Origin: Porodaedalea pini | Lineage: Eukaryota > Basidiomycota > Agaricomycetes > Hymenochaetales > Hymenochaetaceae | Assembly: GCA_002794775.1 (NCBI GenBank) | Contig: NBAY01000010.1 | Span: 558,001 to 622,000 of the forward strand | Direction of reading: 5' to 3' | Length of the DNA stretch: 64,000 nt | The notes under the pieces: generated by a model | The model's database searches: none | What the model saw: only the letters and a program-made list of their open reading frames with translations | Told to the model about the DNA's origin: nothing | In this document: one piece after another, positions 36,522 to 48,078 of the stretch | Layout: every line of letters begins with the position of its first letter | Position numbering within the stretch: position 1 is the first letter of the stretch | Made by a program: the position numbers and the translations under genes

Positions 36522-39240
36522 ATGACGTCTACAGATGACGGCAACCCGAGTATCAGCACTCCTCGGCCACTTATGAAACACTCCAAGTCGATGGCGACTG
36601 GTCTCCGTAACAGTACGATGCCGAGTGCTTCCAGGCCTGACTCTGTGGCTTCTGCAACTAGCCAATCCTCCAGTTCTGGCATGTCTATGATGCAGGTGAT
36701 CCTTAAGACTCTCAACACACCTATTACCGAAGCTGGTATGCCTCCTAAAAACCGTTCCTCCGTGTCTGATCGTTCGTCCGTGTTCTCGCGGCTTCGACGC
36801 AGCGAAGACAGGCAGGCGGTGGGCGGCGATCAGCCACCACCCGTTTCCCGGCATGCGGCCCACTTCTAATCTGCGAGACACTACGATGTCACTTCTCTCC
36901 GACTATAGCGCCTTTCGTAGCAGCATCATGAGCTCCCCAGGTACTTGGATGCCCTCGGAGGAGATTGTGGCCGCGGCGAAGAATTATTACTCTTCTATGA
37001 AGGTGTACCTAATCTTGGTTGATGACCTTCCCTCGTCTGTGCGCGACACACTCGAAGTCAAGCGCCTGCGCCAGCAGCTCGAGTTCACCGTCGAACTTCT
37101 GCAGCCAGTCATGCATGATTCCCAGAGCGAGCAGACCATTCTACTTCTCGACAACACGCTCATGCTCGTCAAGACTATCTTGTCTGATGTGCAGTACCTT
37201 TTGCTTCAGCAGACGAACCCACCGGCCCCAGTCCCGGAGGAGGATGAGCGCGAGGATGACATATCGTCGACCGAAGCCGAGTATGAGTATGATATACCCG
37301 ACGCGCATCTCGCCATACTCGTTGACGGACCCGCTGAGGATAATGCCAAGCCAGAACACAAGGGCATTCGCCGGATGAGGAGCTCGATGTCACTCTTGGG
37401 TGCTTTCTCGAAAAAGGAGCCTTCCGGTGACTCTGGTAATGCTGCGACCGAAGACACAGACAAGCCTTCCCATCCCGACCCTGACTCCGATGACCAGCGT
37501 GTACACCGGCCACTCCTCACGCAGCATCCTGGCCAGACGCAAGAGACCCTCGTAGATTTCTCGCAGAACATCGAAGCTGTCGCCGACTCTTTGATAGCGT
37601 TCAAGGCATTCCCCCTCTTCGCTGAAGCCAACCGCTCTGAGGTCATCGTCAGAAAGCCTGCTGATACGATGAATGTCACATATGGTCAGGATGGCACTCC
37701 TGTCGCAATGTCGCCGGCTGCTATCATTGAACAGCTTGTTAAGGAACTGGGCTCCCAGCCTGCGAGGATCGAAATGCCGTCTGGAGACTTCAGCGACATT
37801 ATCTTCACCACATTCCGTTTCTTTTGGACGCCTACGGAATTCCTGGAGTACCTGGAGGGAGCCTATGATGACTCTTACTATAACGATCGGAAGCTTAGTA
37901 TTATCCTGATTGCGCGGAACTGGGTACTTGCTTATTGGGTGCCCCAGGACTCGGAGGCTAAAGGCGTTATAAAGGGCATGCACCGCTTCCTTGGCAAGGC
38001 ATTGACCGATGGCCTCGTCTGTGGTAGCATCATTATCGACATTCTCTTGCGTCTCGAGGAGTATGCAGTGGACCCTACGCGCTCCGCAATCACTCGCGAA
38101 GTCCCTGAACTTCAATATGAAAGCATGCCGTGGCGGTTTATCGATATTTCACGCGACATGCCGCTATATCGACGCGCGTATAAAAACATTCGCATTATGG
38201 AGTTCAACAACAAAGTGAGCTGCCTGGAGTTCGCGCGGCAGCTGACCCTCAAGGAGTCCGCCTTATACCTTCAACTCACGGCCCGAGAGGTTATCAGCTG
38301 TTTTGTGAATGAAAATAAGGAACAGGAAGTCATCGCAAGGGAAAAGATGAGGCAGCAACGCGAGTTCTCGTGTACTATTAAGCGATGGGCAGCATATAAC
38401 GTGCTGAGACGATCGACCCCTTTGAAACGAGCGAAGATGTTCGCGTTCATGATGCGTCTGGCTAAAGCGTGTCTAGGAATTCGAAACTTTAGCTCGGCGC
38501 ATTCCATTTATAATGGCCTTCTATCTATCCACCTCGACATATTGGACCAGACTGAAGCTGTGCGTCTTTAGCTTTGCAGACTTTGTTGAGGGTTGTGCTG
38601 AATTTTGAAACCAGGAGCTAACGTCGAAGGCTAGAAGAAACATGATTTACGTCACGAACTTCTTTGACGAGAACAAGGACATTTCCATGCAGTCGTCAGC
38701 GCAGCCTACAGTCCCAATCATGGGTGGGTGATCCGCCAATCTCAAATAACATCTGATACTAAATAAATGCATTTTTGCTCAGCGACGTACGCAGGGAAGC
38801 TCTCGCGACTGTTGGAGGCCAAAGGTATAAAGACGAAGTCGAAAGTCGACAACTCTGTGGAGCTTGTCAATATCTCATTCTTTAAAGCCGCAACGCGCAT
38901 CACTTATGGTACGTGTTCCCTTTTCATTTATCCGTTACATGAAACTTATGCATGATGTTTGTTCTCCAGCCATGGAAAGCAACCAGCATCCCTATGAGTT
39001 CAAGGCGCATGCTCCCCTGCAAGGCTTTATTGATCACACCCTTGGGCTCGTCCCCGGCGAGGACGAGATACATGACTTATAGTACGTTTGCTCCGTTTTT
39101 ATTGTTGCTCTTCATTATGGTTCATTGTTTGGCACAGCCTGAACGTAAAGGGCGAGGAGCTTAGTAGCGTGCAGCCTGCCAAGCCAGGTATATTGTATCG
39201 CTTGCGCTCAAACTCAACGGCAGCATTCCCGATGTTCTGA
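36522..39240 (+). CDS. RasGEF-domain protein
   Basis: Guanine-nucleotide exchange factor candidate for a Ras-type GTPase. A long central open frame (36853-38571) contains SLLSDYSAFRSSIMSSP, a helical region, then an REM (RasGEFN) block SPAAIIEQLVKEL with DIIFTTFRFFWTPTEFLEYL, and the RasGEF block CLEFARQLTLKESALYLQL with KMFAFMMRLAKACLGI and FSSAHSIYNGLLSIHLDIL. Further exons give LTSKARRNMIYVTNFFDENK, PTVPIMATYAGKLSRLLEAK and LYLNVKGEELSSVQPAKPG, ending at 39240. The GEF domain is divergent. A Ser-rich frame from 36522 (MTSTDDGNPSISTPRP) is probably the N-terminus, but it lies in a different frame and I could not find a convincing intron; the alternative start is 36883 (MSLLSDYS). Confidence 0.75.
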
Positions 39241-39721
39241 ACTACCTTGAGGCTTATGGCATATGCGAAACGGCTGCATACACGACATATCTACGCCTTT
39301 TCAATTTCGATCCCCCCCCCTTCTCTTGAAAACATCCGCCCGCTCCTTACTTCTTTATTGCTCACTTATGATCCTTGATTTCAACTCTCCAAAGTCTTTG
39401 CTCTTTTATCCTCACTCCGATCACCATACGCTCCCCGTTTCCTAATCCCCTTTATGCAGTCAACATTCTCCGACCACGTTCATTCATTACATTCCTCTGC
39501 CCTAACTCCCAGATTTATAACTGTATCAGTCACACAGCGTCTCTCGCTCGTCTTGCTTTTGTCGTCATTTCAAGTTGTAGCAGTAGCGTCATGTCCTGGA
39601 AATAAAACTAACCACCTTCATCTTCGCCGTAAGACATACTCGCCAGGATTATTGAAAGCAACTAGAAAGCCAAAAGATCACGAGTACAAGGAACAGACAA
39701 ATAAGTTAGCATGCATTGTTT
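39241..39721. other. Convergent intergenic region, nothing recognised
   Basis: Between the 3' ends of RasGEF (+) and EAF7 (-). It is pyrimidine-rich on the + strand with a C10 run near 39313. No gene seen. Confidence 0.45.
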
Positions 39722-40641
39722 CTAACGTTTCCTCTTCCTAGAGCCTCTGCCTCTACCGCGGCCTGGTTTTCTCCCTCTTCTTGGTTTGGCTGCTGCCTCA
39801 CCTAGTAAAAGCATGAAAATCAGCATTCCGATTAGATTTCGAGGTTCAAGCAGAGCAATACCTTCTCCCTTCTCTTCCTCCTCTTCTTCCATATTATCCG
39901 TCCCACCATCGGTACCGGTTGCAACACTCGCGGCCCTCTTCTCGCTCGGCGTCTGCGCCTGTCCGTTCGACCCGTCTCCTTCATCGCCGCTCTGCTGTGT
40001 CAGGTCGCTGCTATCGCTGTCCCCGCTGACAAGCCCCGCAAGGTCTGCCTTACTTGGCTCATTGCTCGCCTTGCGCTTACGACCACGTTTTGCTGGACCG
40101 ACTGCCTCAGATGGGCTGCGTGCGGGGGTTGGCGACGCTGGCGGAGTCGGAGACGCGGTGGCTCGTACGCGCCGCTCAGCTAGGAGCGCCTCGATGAAGC
40201 TATCAGATGGGAGCGAAAACTCTGAGCGGAAAAAAGGGTGTGTTGCGAGGTTGTCTCCCTCCTTGGGTGATGCAGTTGGTTGAGGGGTTGACGAGCTGGA
40301 CTGGTTGGCGTTTGATTCGTATTCAGCCTCCTAGATGCGTCCAGTTTCATTGTTGAGAATAAATAAGAGTCGAGTTCGGAAACAAACACCGTGCATACCA
40401 GGGTTTCCAGTGTGTCGAGATTGTAGCAACTTGTTAGTTTTTGCCATATGTCGTCGATGGGCACGATTTGTTTCGTGCCCTTCTCGATGGCGGCTTGCAT
40501 GGTGATCACATGGAAATGGCGGTTGATACCAACGGGGCGTGCACGCATGAGCGCGCGGAAAAAATGGATTTCTCCTTCGACGGTGTCGAGCACATTTTGA
40601 GATTCTCCTTCTCCAGCGTCGGGCGTGTGGACAAGGTCCAT
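39722..40641 (-). CDS. NuA4 histone acetyltransferase subunit EAF7 (CT20/MRGBP family)
   Basis: Start MDLVHTPDAGEGES at 40641. The family core VEGEIHFFRALMRARPVGINRHFHV, followed by DIWQKLTSCYNLDTLETL and, after an intron at about 40330-40400, FRSEFSLPSDSFIEALLAERR, is the EAF7/MRGBP signature; this subunit pairs with the MRG protein in the NuA4/TIP60 acetyltransferase. The C-terminal half is low-complexity: PTPPASPTPARSPSEAVGP, a poly-Glu run, and after a second intron an AT-hook-like tail KPRRGRKPGRGRGRGSRKRK, probably nuclear and DNA- or nucleosome-binding. Divergent from alpha-actinin with 188 bp between start codons. Confidence 0.85.
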
Positions 40642-40829
40642 GCAGGTTGAGTTCAGCAAAGTCAGTCACGAGCGGCACGCGTCGAAGTCGCGTCCGCCTC
40701 TTGCTTCTGACCGTGACATATACTCGTATCGAGCCTTCTTTGTACGACCCTTTATTGTAACGACCACCGAGAAGTTTGCTGTTGTACCACTTACGATCAT
40801 TATTCGACGCATAACGGCGTGCTGGGAGG
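40642..40829. promoter_or_regulatory. Short bidirectional promoter EAF7/alpha-actinin
   Basis: Only 188 bp separate the two divergent start codons, so both promoters overlap. No named motif was identified. Confidence 0.55.
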
Positions 40830-43590
40830 ATGGACTCGCTTGAGACGCGTTCAAGGGACGTGCAGGAGAAGACATTCTGTAAATGGTATGCTGTGTGCAG
40901 CTCTTCCTTGGTCGGTCTGCTTAACGAACGATGCAGGCTAAATACGAAGCTGGAGGCCAACGGATACCCGCCAATGACTTCGCTCGTAAAGGACCTATCG
41001 GATGGTGTGAAGCTAATACAACTCATGGTACGCGATCGTATGCCCTGACGCACGCATTCAAGTTGTTCACGCACAGCTCGGTCTTTGCAGGAAATCATGG
41101 GTGGGTGTTATTGCTTACAAGTCAAATGCGTTGACTCTGATACTGGTGCCAGGCGATGTTTCCTTGGGCCGATATAACAAGAACCCCCGCATGCGCATAC
41201 AGAAGGCTGAGAATGTCAACCTTGCGCTCGAGTTCATCACTTCACGTGGCGTGAAGCTCACGAACATCGGACCCGAAGGTGCTCTCATCTCATCTCATCC
41301 GCAAGAGGACATGCTGACGGGGCTCTCGCACGTAGACATCATCGATGGCAACCTGAAGCTCATCCTCGGGATGATTTGGACGCTCATTCTACGATTCACT
41401 ATCGCGGACATCAGGTCATTAAATCTCTAGCATTTGTACTTTACAAAAAACTAACAATAAATTGACAGTGAGGAGGGCTTGTCGGCGAAGGAGGGCCTTC
41501 TATTATGGTGTCAACGAAAAACGCATCAGTATGAGGACGTCAATGTGCAGGATTTCACATACAGCTGGACCAACGGGCTTGCATTGCACGTCATTTAATG
41601 TGTTTCATCCGATTTGGCTCGTTAATAACGTAGACTATCAGATGTGCTCTCATACACTGCCATCGGCCGGATCTGCTTGATTATGATACTTTAGACAAGG
41701 TGCGTCACTCCTGACAAGGCAAGCATGGAATACGATATTCATGTGTACTCAGACCGACAAACATGCAAATACTCGCTTAGCATTTCGTATCGCTGAGGAG
41801 CATCTAGGTATTCCTGTAAGTAATATTTGGTTTCGAATGAGGGGCTTGTTGATCAGATATGCGCAGCAACTATTAGACGTCGAAGATCTGTGCGAAGCGG
41901 CCAAGCCTGACGAGCGAAGCGTGATGACTTACGTCGCAAGCTATTTCCACGCCTTTTCATCCATGGGTGGGTCTCATCGTGCATGACTCGGAAAAGTATT
42001 GAATGTTTGTACGTACAGACCAGGCGGAGACTGTCTCACGGCGCGTCGAAAAGTTCGCCGAGCTTATGCAGTCTGTGTGGCTGAGTAAAAACGATTACGA
42101 ACGACGCGTCCGTGCAGTAAGCAGGGCATATTGCTTCTTAAGCTCTTGGTCATGTCCATTAATATCCTTTGACAGCTCCTCCGCTCACTTAAGGAGAAAC
42201 GGGATGAGTGGTCGTCCGCGCGCTTTGACGGGACATATGCGGACGCGAAGGCACACTCTGCAGCGTTCCTCGCATACAAGCAAACAGACAAGCGCACGTG
42301 GGTTGTCGAGCGCCAAGATGTGGCAACGCTCTTCGGAAACGTGCAAACCAAATTGCGCACGTACGGCCTACGGGAATATATTCCTCCTCCTGGTCTTGGT
42401 CTGTCGGTTTGTTGTATTCCTTACTTGTCCTGCGTGTGAGGGAGCGTAATTTAATCGTATGGGTCACAGGACTTGGATGAGGCTTGGTCGGCATTATTGA
42501 AGTCGGAGACTACACGGTCAAAGGCAATAAATGCAGAAATTCGGCAGTGAGTTTTTTCTTTCTGATTTCACTTCAGAAAACATGCTTACTGGGCATCGAA
42601 GAATAAAAGAGTCGCTGCGCAAGAAATTTGCAGACATAGCAAATGACTTTGAGCGACGTCTGTACATGATCTCTTCCGATCTAGCCGCTATAGAGGGTCC
42701 ACTAGAGGTTCTTAACATTCATCTAATTTCCCAAGTGATAATATTTTATATAGGTTATTGCTTAGGAGCAACAGCAACAAATACAAGAGCTACAGAAGCG
42801 GATGATGCCTTTTGCGGACCTACTGTCCGAGGTTGTGCGCGCGGAGGATGAGTGTGTCGCGGCGAACGTGGACGAGAACGACTACACGGTGTTCACATCG
42901 CAGGACCTCGCGTTCGAGCTTGAACTCGTCGTACAGAGCATCGTCAAGAAGATATCGTTTATTGACAACCAGGTGCGTCTCAGCTTATCAAGAATTCTTC
43001 CTTCCTCTGCCTCGCTAGCATGTTGACATGATGTTCTCAGATCGTGTCGCGGAATATGACGAACCTGACGCCGGCGCAGCTGGAGCAATTCGAGAGCACC
43101 TTCCGCTACTTCGACCGTGACGAATCGAACACTCTGAGTATCTCGGAGATGGCTGCTGCACTTGCAAGCCTAGGGATTGTTTACCCTGTATGTGTCCAAA
43201 AAGCAAATAGTGTAATATTTTTTGTCATGAATTTTAGGATGAGGATCTGGGAGCGATCTACGACCAGCTCACGCAGGACTACGGCGCAGTTACTTTCGAA
43301 GCATTCATCAATCTGCTCGTCGACATTACTGAAGACCAGACAACACCGGACCAGCTACGGGAGGCATTCCGTGGGATTGCTGGCGACAAGGTAAGCGCAG
43401 TCTGCTTCCCCTCTTGTGTCAAGTCAAGAACTGATTTCCGCAGCCGTTTGTGACTGAGCTCGACTTGCGCGTCGCGCACCTGCCTGCGAGCGCAGTCGAC
43501 TACCTGCGTGAGGCGATGCCAAGCACGGAGAACGAGCTCGGGGAGACGTTGCTGGACTATGAGGCCTGGCTGGACCGGGTGTTTGAATAG
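40830..43590 (+). CDS. Alpha-actinin (actin cross-linker)
   Basis: Multi-exon gene. Order: two calponin-homology domains ([66 protein letters not shown]; then [20 protein letters not shown] and [32 protein letters not shown]), a helical spectrin-like rod (about 42000-42990), EF-hands ([17 protein letters not shown] has Asp, Asp, Ser and Glu at ligand positions) and the C-terminal Ca-insensitive EF domain ending in AWLDRVFE. A 57-bp intron (about 41279-41335) removes an apparent insertion and gives the expected [14 protein letters not shown]. The rod is short, as in other fungal actinins. Role: bundling actin at the contractile ring and patches. Cofilin follows 291 bp downstream on the same strand. 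Confidence 0.92.
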
Positions 43591-43881
43591 ATGCAACGTC
43601 TATAGACGTTGATTTGTATTTTGTTTCTTCTACACCTGATTATATGTGTACCCTCGTGTAGTTCTAATACGAATAACCTACGTAGCACTGAATAAAGAAC
43701 GAAATACGTATTGTTATCGATCCGCAGTGGTTGAGGCTGTACAAAAGCCGTTGCATACGCATGCGGCAATCTCCGTTGCCAATCACTTCAACTTGTACTT
43801 CAACTGCGACTTTCCTGTTCCTACCGTCTTCTACATAACCCTCATCCCGCCCTTTCCCACTCATCTTCGTAATATACTGCC

Positions 43882-44764
43882 ATGGTACGTGCATTATGCT
43901 CTCTGACGTTGACCGGAAAGCCACTGACCTGCCTGACTCTCACTCCCCGCCGATCTCACTATATGCGCTATCACGATTGCGCGCGATCCCCCATCCCACT
44001 CTCGTAGGCCTCGGGCGTGCAAGCCGACGAAGACTGCGTGAAGGCATTCAACGACCTCAAGCTGCATCGCACATTCAAATACATCGTCTACGCGCTCTCG
44101 CCGGACAACAAGGAGATCGTCGTGGCGGACAAGGTGCCCGGCTCGGACAAGTCGAACCACGACTTCTACGACGAGTTCGTGGCGAAGCTCCCCGCGGACG
44201 AGCCACGCTACGGTGTGTTCGATTTTGAGTTCGAGAAGGAGGACGGCAGCGGGAAGCGCAACAGGATCGTGTTTGTCAACTGGTGAGTATCTTTTTTGCG
44301 TCTTCATTTGTGCGAAGTGCGTTTTGTGGACGGGCGTGCTGCGGATCGCGTGCTCCCCGTCCACGGCTGTGGCGAGAGTGGGTGCTGATCGATGTTCTCA
44401 ATTTCTGAATGTAGGGCTCCAGACACGTCGGGAATTAAAAAGAAGATGGTGTATTCGACGTCGAAAGACGCGCTCCGCCGTGGTCTCGTTGGCGTCCAAG
44501 TCGATGTACAGGCCACCGATCCCGATGAGGCGTCCTACGAAAACGGTACGTTTTCTCTCCTATTACTTCATGTCTTGCTCTCCCTAGAGTTCTCCTCTGT
44601 CTCCGTTATTTCACGTTCCTACCAGCCATCCAGGCCTTTTCACAATTCATGGATAATCACACCCTATACCCTACTCCTTTCACCTATTTGATGCATGTAT
44701 GCGTGGATTTTCATCTAACACTCCCTTTATTCTAGTCCTCGAGAAGTGCGACAGGCTACGCTAA
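43882..44764 (+). CDS. Cofilin (actin-depolymerising factor)
   Basis: The first exon is only the ATG (43882-43884, followed by GTACGT), as in many fungal cofilin genes. The second starts after CTCGTAG near 44008 and reads [19 protein letters not shown], then [40 protein letters not shown]. The third has [24 protein letters not shown], the actin-binding long helix with its basic residues, and [15 protein letters not shown]. The last exon encodes VLEKCDRLR. About 140 residues, the normal length. Known role: severing and depolymerising actin filaments; the regulatory Ser after Met is at position 3. Confidence 0.94.
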
Positions 44765-45098
44765 GTGACGACGGCGACGGCGACGATGCGCCATCCATAT
44801 CACCTCACATCTTCTTACAATGCTCTCTCTGGCTTCATCGTACTTCTCTAAACCCCTTGCTTTCTTATATTATCGTTACTGAGCCGATGTATCTACACAC
44901 CGTCTGTACGAGCGTAGGGGAGGACAAGGTCCAGAATCCAATTATGTAGAACTTGATGAACGATCAGTTTTCTGTCTCAATGCGACTGAGGTCGTCCTCA
45001 ATTTTGAGATGGAGATGGCAGCAGCACATGGTCGTATAAGTAAAGAAAACTAGCGATCGAACTAATCTCCTCTAGATAATCGACTCGCACCACCGACC
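44765..45098. other. Convergent intergenic region, nothing recognised
   Basis: Between the 3' ends of cofilin (+) and porin (-). Probably the two 3' UTRs. Confidence 0.5.
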
Positions 45099-46273
45099 TT
45101 AGCCCTCGAAGACGAAGGATGCACCAACCTTGTGCGCCGCGGCATCGTGCGTACCATTGAGCTTCGTCGTGTCGAGAGCAAGACCGAAAGAGGCCCTGAC
45201 ACCCGGACGAAGAGCCTGAGTGTAGCCCAGGGAGAGGACGCCAGTGTTGTTAATCTTCGCCTTGATGAACGCAGCCTGATCCAGGTAGCTACGCGTTACG
45301 ATATTAGCATATTCTCTAAGAGAAATGGTAACGCAATCACTAACGTCTTGGTGCCGACCTCGAGAGAAACACCCTCGGCAGGTTTGGAGGTGTTGTAGAT
45401 AGCACGTCCACCAGCCTCGACATCACGGCTCACACGGTGGTAGTAGCTCGCGGAGAACTGCGAGAGCTTGTTTGTCGCGAGAACCGCGACAGCGTATTCC
45501 GGGGCGCTGAAGCCGAGACCAGCAGAGTAGCCCGCAACCCGACCAGAGCTCACGTTGTACTGTGCCTCTGCACCGAGCAGGAAACCATCGCGGCCGAGGA
45601 CAGCGTCGGCGGTGAAAGTTGGGCCCTATTACGTAATTGGCAAGATCAGCGCGTCATTCGACGTGTCGTGTCACGCAAGAAAAACGCGATCTTTCCTCCC
45701 AGAGTGAGAGAAACAGGAGAGAGATGAAATGAGCAAGAGCGAAAACGAAGCACGAACACACCTTGAAGAAATTGAGGTTCGTACGCGCGTGGAGACCAGG
45801 GGTCTTGTACGCAGTGTTAAGGAGCACGCTCTTCGTGGAAGGCTTGACCTTCTCGCCACCAAGGTCGTATCCAGGCGCGATAGTCGCGTTGAGATCGAGC
45901 TTGAGGCCGCTAACAAGGTTGTTATCGAGCTCGATGACAGTATTGAGTGCGTTGCTCGTTGCCCATGACTGCGTGAACGTGAGGCCGTGCTTGCGGTCCG
46001 CGTATTTGGTCTCGCCGACCGCGTTCACGCCGCCCGTCGGGTGCGAGCTGCCGTTGACCTTGAACGCAACACCGGAGGGTGTCGTCGTCTTGACCTCGAG
46101 CGCTGTGCTGCCAATCGGGAAGTCCTTGCCCAGCAGATCACCAGAGGACTTGCCGAGGTCCTATCAGGAGATATCGACGTATTAATATATTAGTACCAAC
46201 ATCGCAGCCGCTGGCGCGCAAATAATGAACAACGTACCTTCCAGGATGGCGGAACGGGCTGCGGGAGGGACAT
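45099..46273 (-). CDS. Mitochondrial outer-membrane porin (VDAC)
   Basis: Start MSLPQPVPPSWK at 46273, with a GTACGT donor directly after. Further exons: DLGKSSGDLLGKDFPIGSTA, LEVKTTTPSGVAFKVNGS, ADRKHGLTFTQSWATSNAL, GLKLDLNATIAPGYDLGGE, AEAQYNVSSGRVAGYSAGLG, SQFSASYYHRVSRDVEAGG, VLSLGYTQALRPGVRASFG, and the end AAHKVGASFVFEG. This is the standard eukaryotic porin: an N-terminal helix, about 19 beta strands and a C-terminal strand signal ending in hydrophobic/aromatic residues. It passes ATP, ADP and phosphate across the outer membrane. The reading is complete without disruptions. Confidence 0.94.
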
Positions 46274-46501
46274 ATCGACTAAGAAAATATGGATGTGAGG
46301 AAGGAAGATGTTTTGGCATTCGTCACCCCCCGGCCCGAATTTTGTACCAGGTTTATGTAAGGAATCTCGCACGTGCCATTTAAAAGTGAATCTAATTTGC
46401 CTGAGCCTCGGAGGCTGAAACTACTAAGTAGTATTGCTATCTAACATCTCATTATCCAGGACCATTTCATGGACCATCTGCTATTGTTGTGTCTTCGAAT
46501 G

Positions 46502-47802
46502 CTAAGGCCTGCCGTTACCATCCGTCGACACCTCCACTTCATCGAAAGCATTGCTCGCAGCCCTGCCTTCTTCGAGTTCAGCAGCAGGAGGCTTCCCGGC
46601 CCTGCTGCTCTTTGTTTCGTTAGAGCTGACAGAGGCCCCTCCGAAGAAGGCACGAATATCTTTCTGAGCGGGATCATGAGCAGAGCTCCCAATGCCACCC
46701 TGTTGGCGTTTCTAATCCCAGAATGTTACTACATCATAAATGCCATACATGTATAAAATGGCATACCACTTTGTCAAGATGAGAATGCTCGTTGATATGT
46801 GTCACTTTGACTTTCAACGGAGGAGGATCAGACGGGTCGACTTCGACAGTCTGGCCTCCATTAAGACCCTGCATTAGAAAGGATTACCTGCAATTCAATG
46901 ATCAGTAAAATACACCCGATAGACCGACACGTACAACAACGTCAACAGTCAGCCGCGTCCACGCAGTGTTCATCAGGCCCGTCCATTTCCCTCCCTGTGC
47001 CCCCGCCTGCACGTCGCGATCCTCCCGCACCAACGCGGCGATGAGCTCGCTAATGCACAGTCCATGACTCACAATCGCGATGTGCGCCTTCCTCCCGCTC
47101 TGCGCAGCACTCCACACATGTGGTATCACGAGCTCGTCGATCGCCCGCTCAGCGCGAGCTTGCAGATCATCGAGGCTCTCACCGCCGGGGAACTTCTCCG
47201 AGCGGTTATAAATGACAGGGTACACACCACGCGCGTAGAGTTCCTCACGCGTAGCGCCCTCGTCGACCTTCATACTCCATTGGTTTCCCTCCGCCACACC
47301 AAAATGCTGCTCGCGCACGTCAGGAGAGACAGTGAAGGAAGGCTTCGGCTCTGCATGCGCAGAGAGAATGGCTTGTGCGGTGGCGTGTGCGCGCTTGAGA
47401 GGCGAGGTATAGATCGCGGTGAATTGTGTATTGGTCGAGGCGAAGTACGCGCCCGCAGCTTTCGCTTGCTTTTTTAAATATCATCGAGGGGTGAACTCAA
47501 GGGATATAATGTATTTATAACACACATTCATTCCTTGAACATACATAATTTTAATACGAACACGATAGGCTTTAGTAAAGAATTGAACTGACCATGGTTC
47601 GAGAGCGGCGCATCAGCCCAGCCAGCCCAAATCGTTTTCTTGAACAAGTTTGAGTAGATGTTGAAGTAGAAACGTGCAAGCTTACCAAGTTGTCGGTCGA
47701 TTCGCCATGCCTGACCTTGATATCCATACACAATCTCAGATGGATGAAAGAAAGTACAGGTTTTTTTAGTAAACTCACAAATGTGACGGTTGCCAAGGAC
47801 AT
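46502..47802 (-). CDS. Histidine phosphatase (phosphoglycerate mutase family)
   Basis: Start MSLATVTF at 47802; after an intron the frame reads VRHGESTDNL (catalytic RHG), then WAGWADAPLSNHG, AIYTSPLKRAHATAQAIL (second Arg), VREQHFGVAEGNQW (catalytic Glu region), GGESLDDLQARA and HIAIVSHGLCISELI (second catalytic His). These are all the family's phosphate-pocket residues. A hydrophilic C-terminal extension of about 90 residues (ends EVSTDGNGRP) is not part of the domain. Likely a fructose-2,6-bisphosphatase/TIGAR-like or broad-specificity phosphatase and not the glycolytic mutase; the substrate cannot be told. Start codons of this gene and the AN1 gene are 276 bp apart, divergent. Confidence 0.88.
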
Positions 47803-48078
47803 TCTTCCAAAGTAAGCTAGCAATACCAGGCTCAAAGACGAGCGGTTAAGGTAAAACGTGTTCAAGGTGTATGGTGAACAAAAACAAGTCACCGGTTATA
47901 GACGCGTATTGAGGAAGATTGGTAAGCGAGACGCGTAAGCTTTCTTACCCGAAGCTTCGAGTGCGCTCGAGTCCTTGCCTTGCTCTCGGGCTTTGCTCAG
48001 AGTCGATGCTGACGCGTCCCTCCCTCTCTTTTATACCGCGACGAGCTCGGCACAACGACGCTAACGAAAGATACCAAC

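Noticed and set aside
45437..46185. Several plus-strand frames over the porin gene
   Set aside because: Antisense shadows; the porin exons account for the whole stretch.
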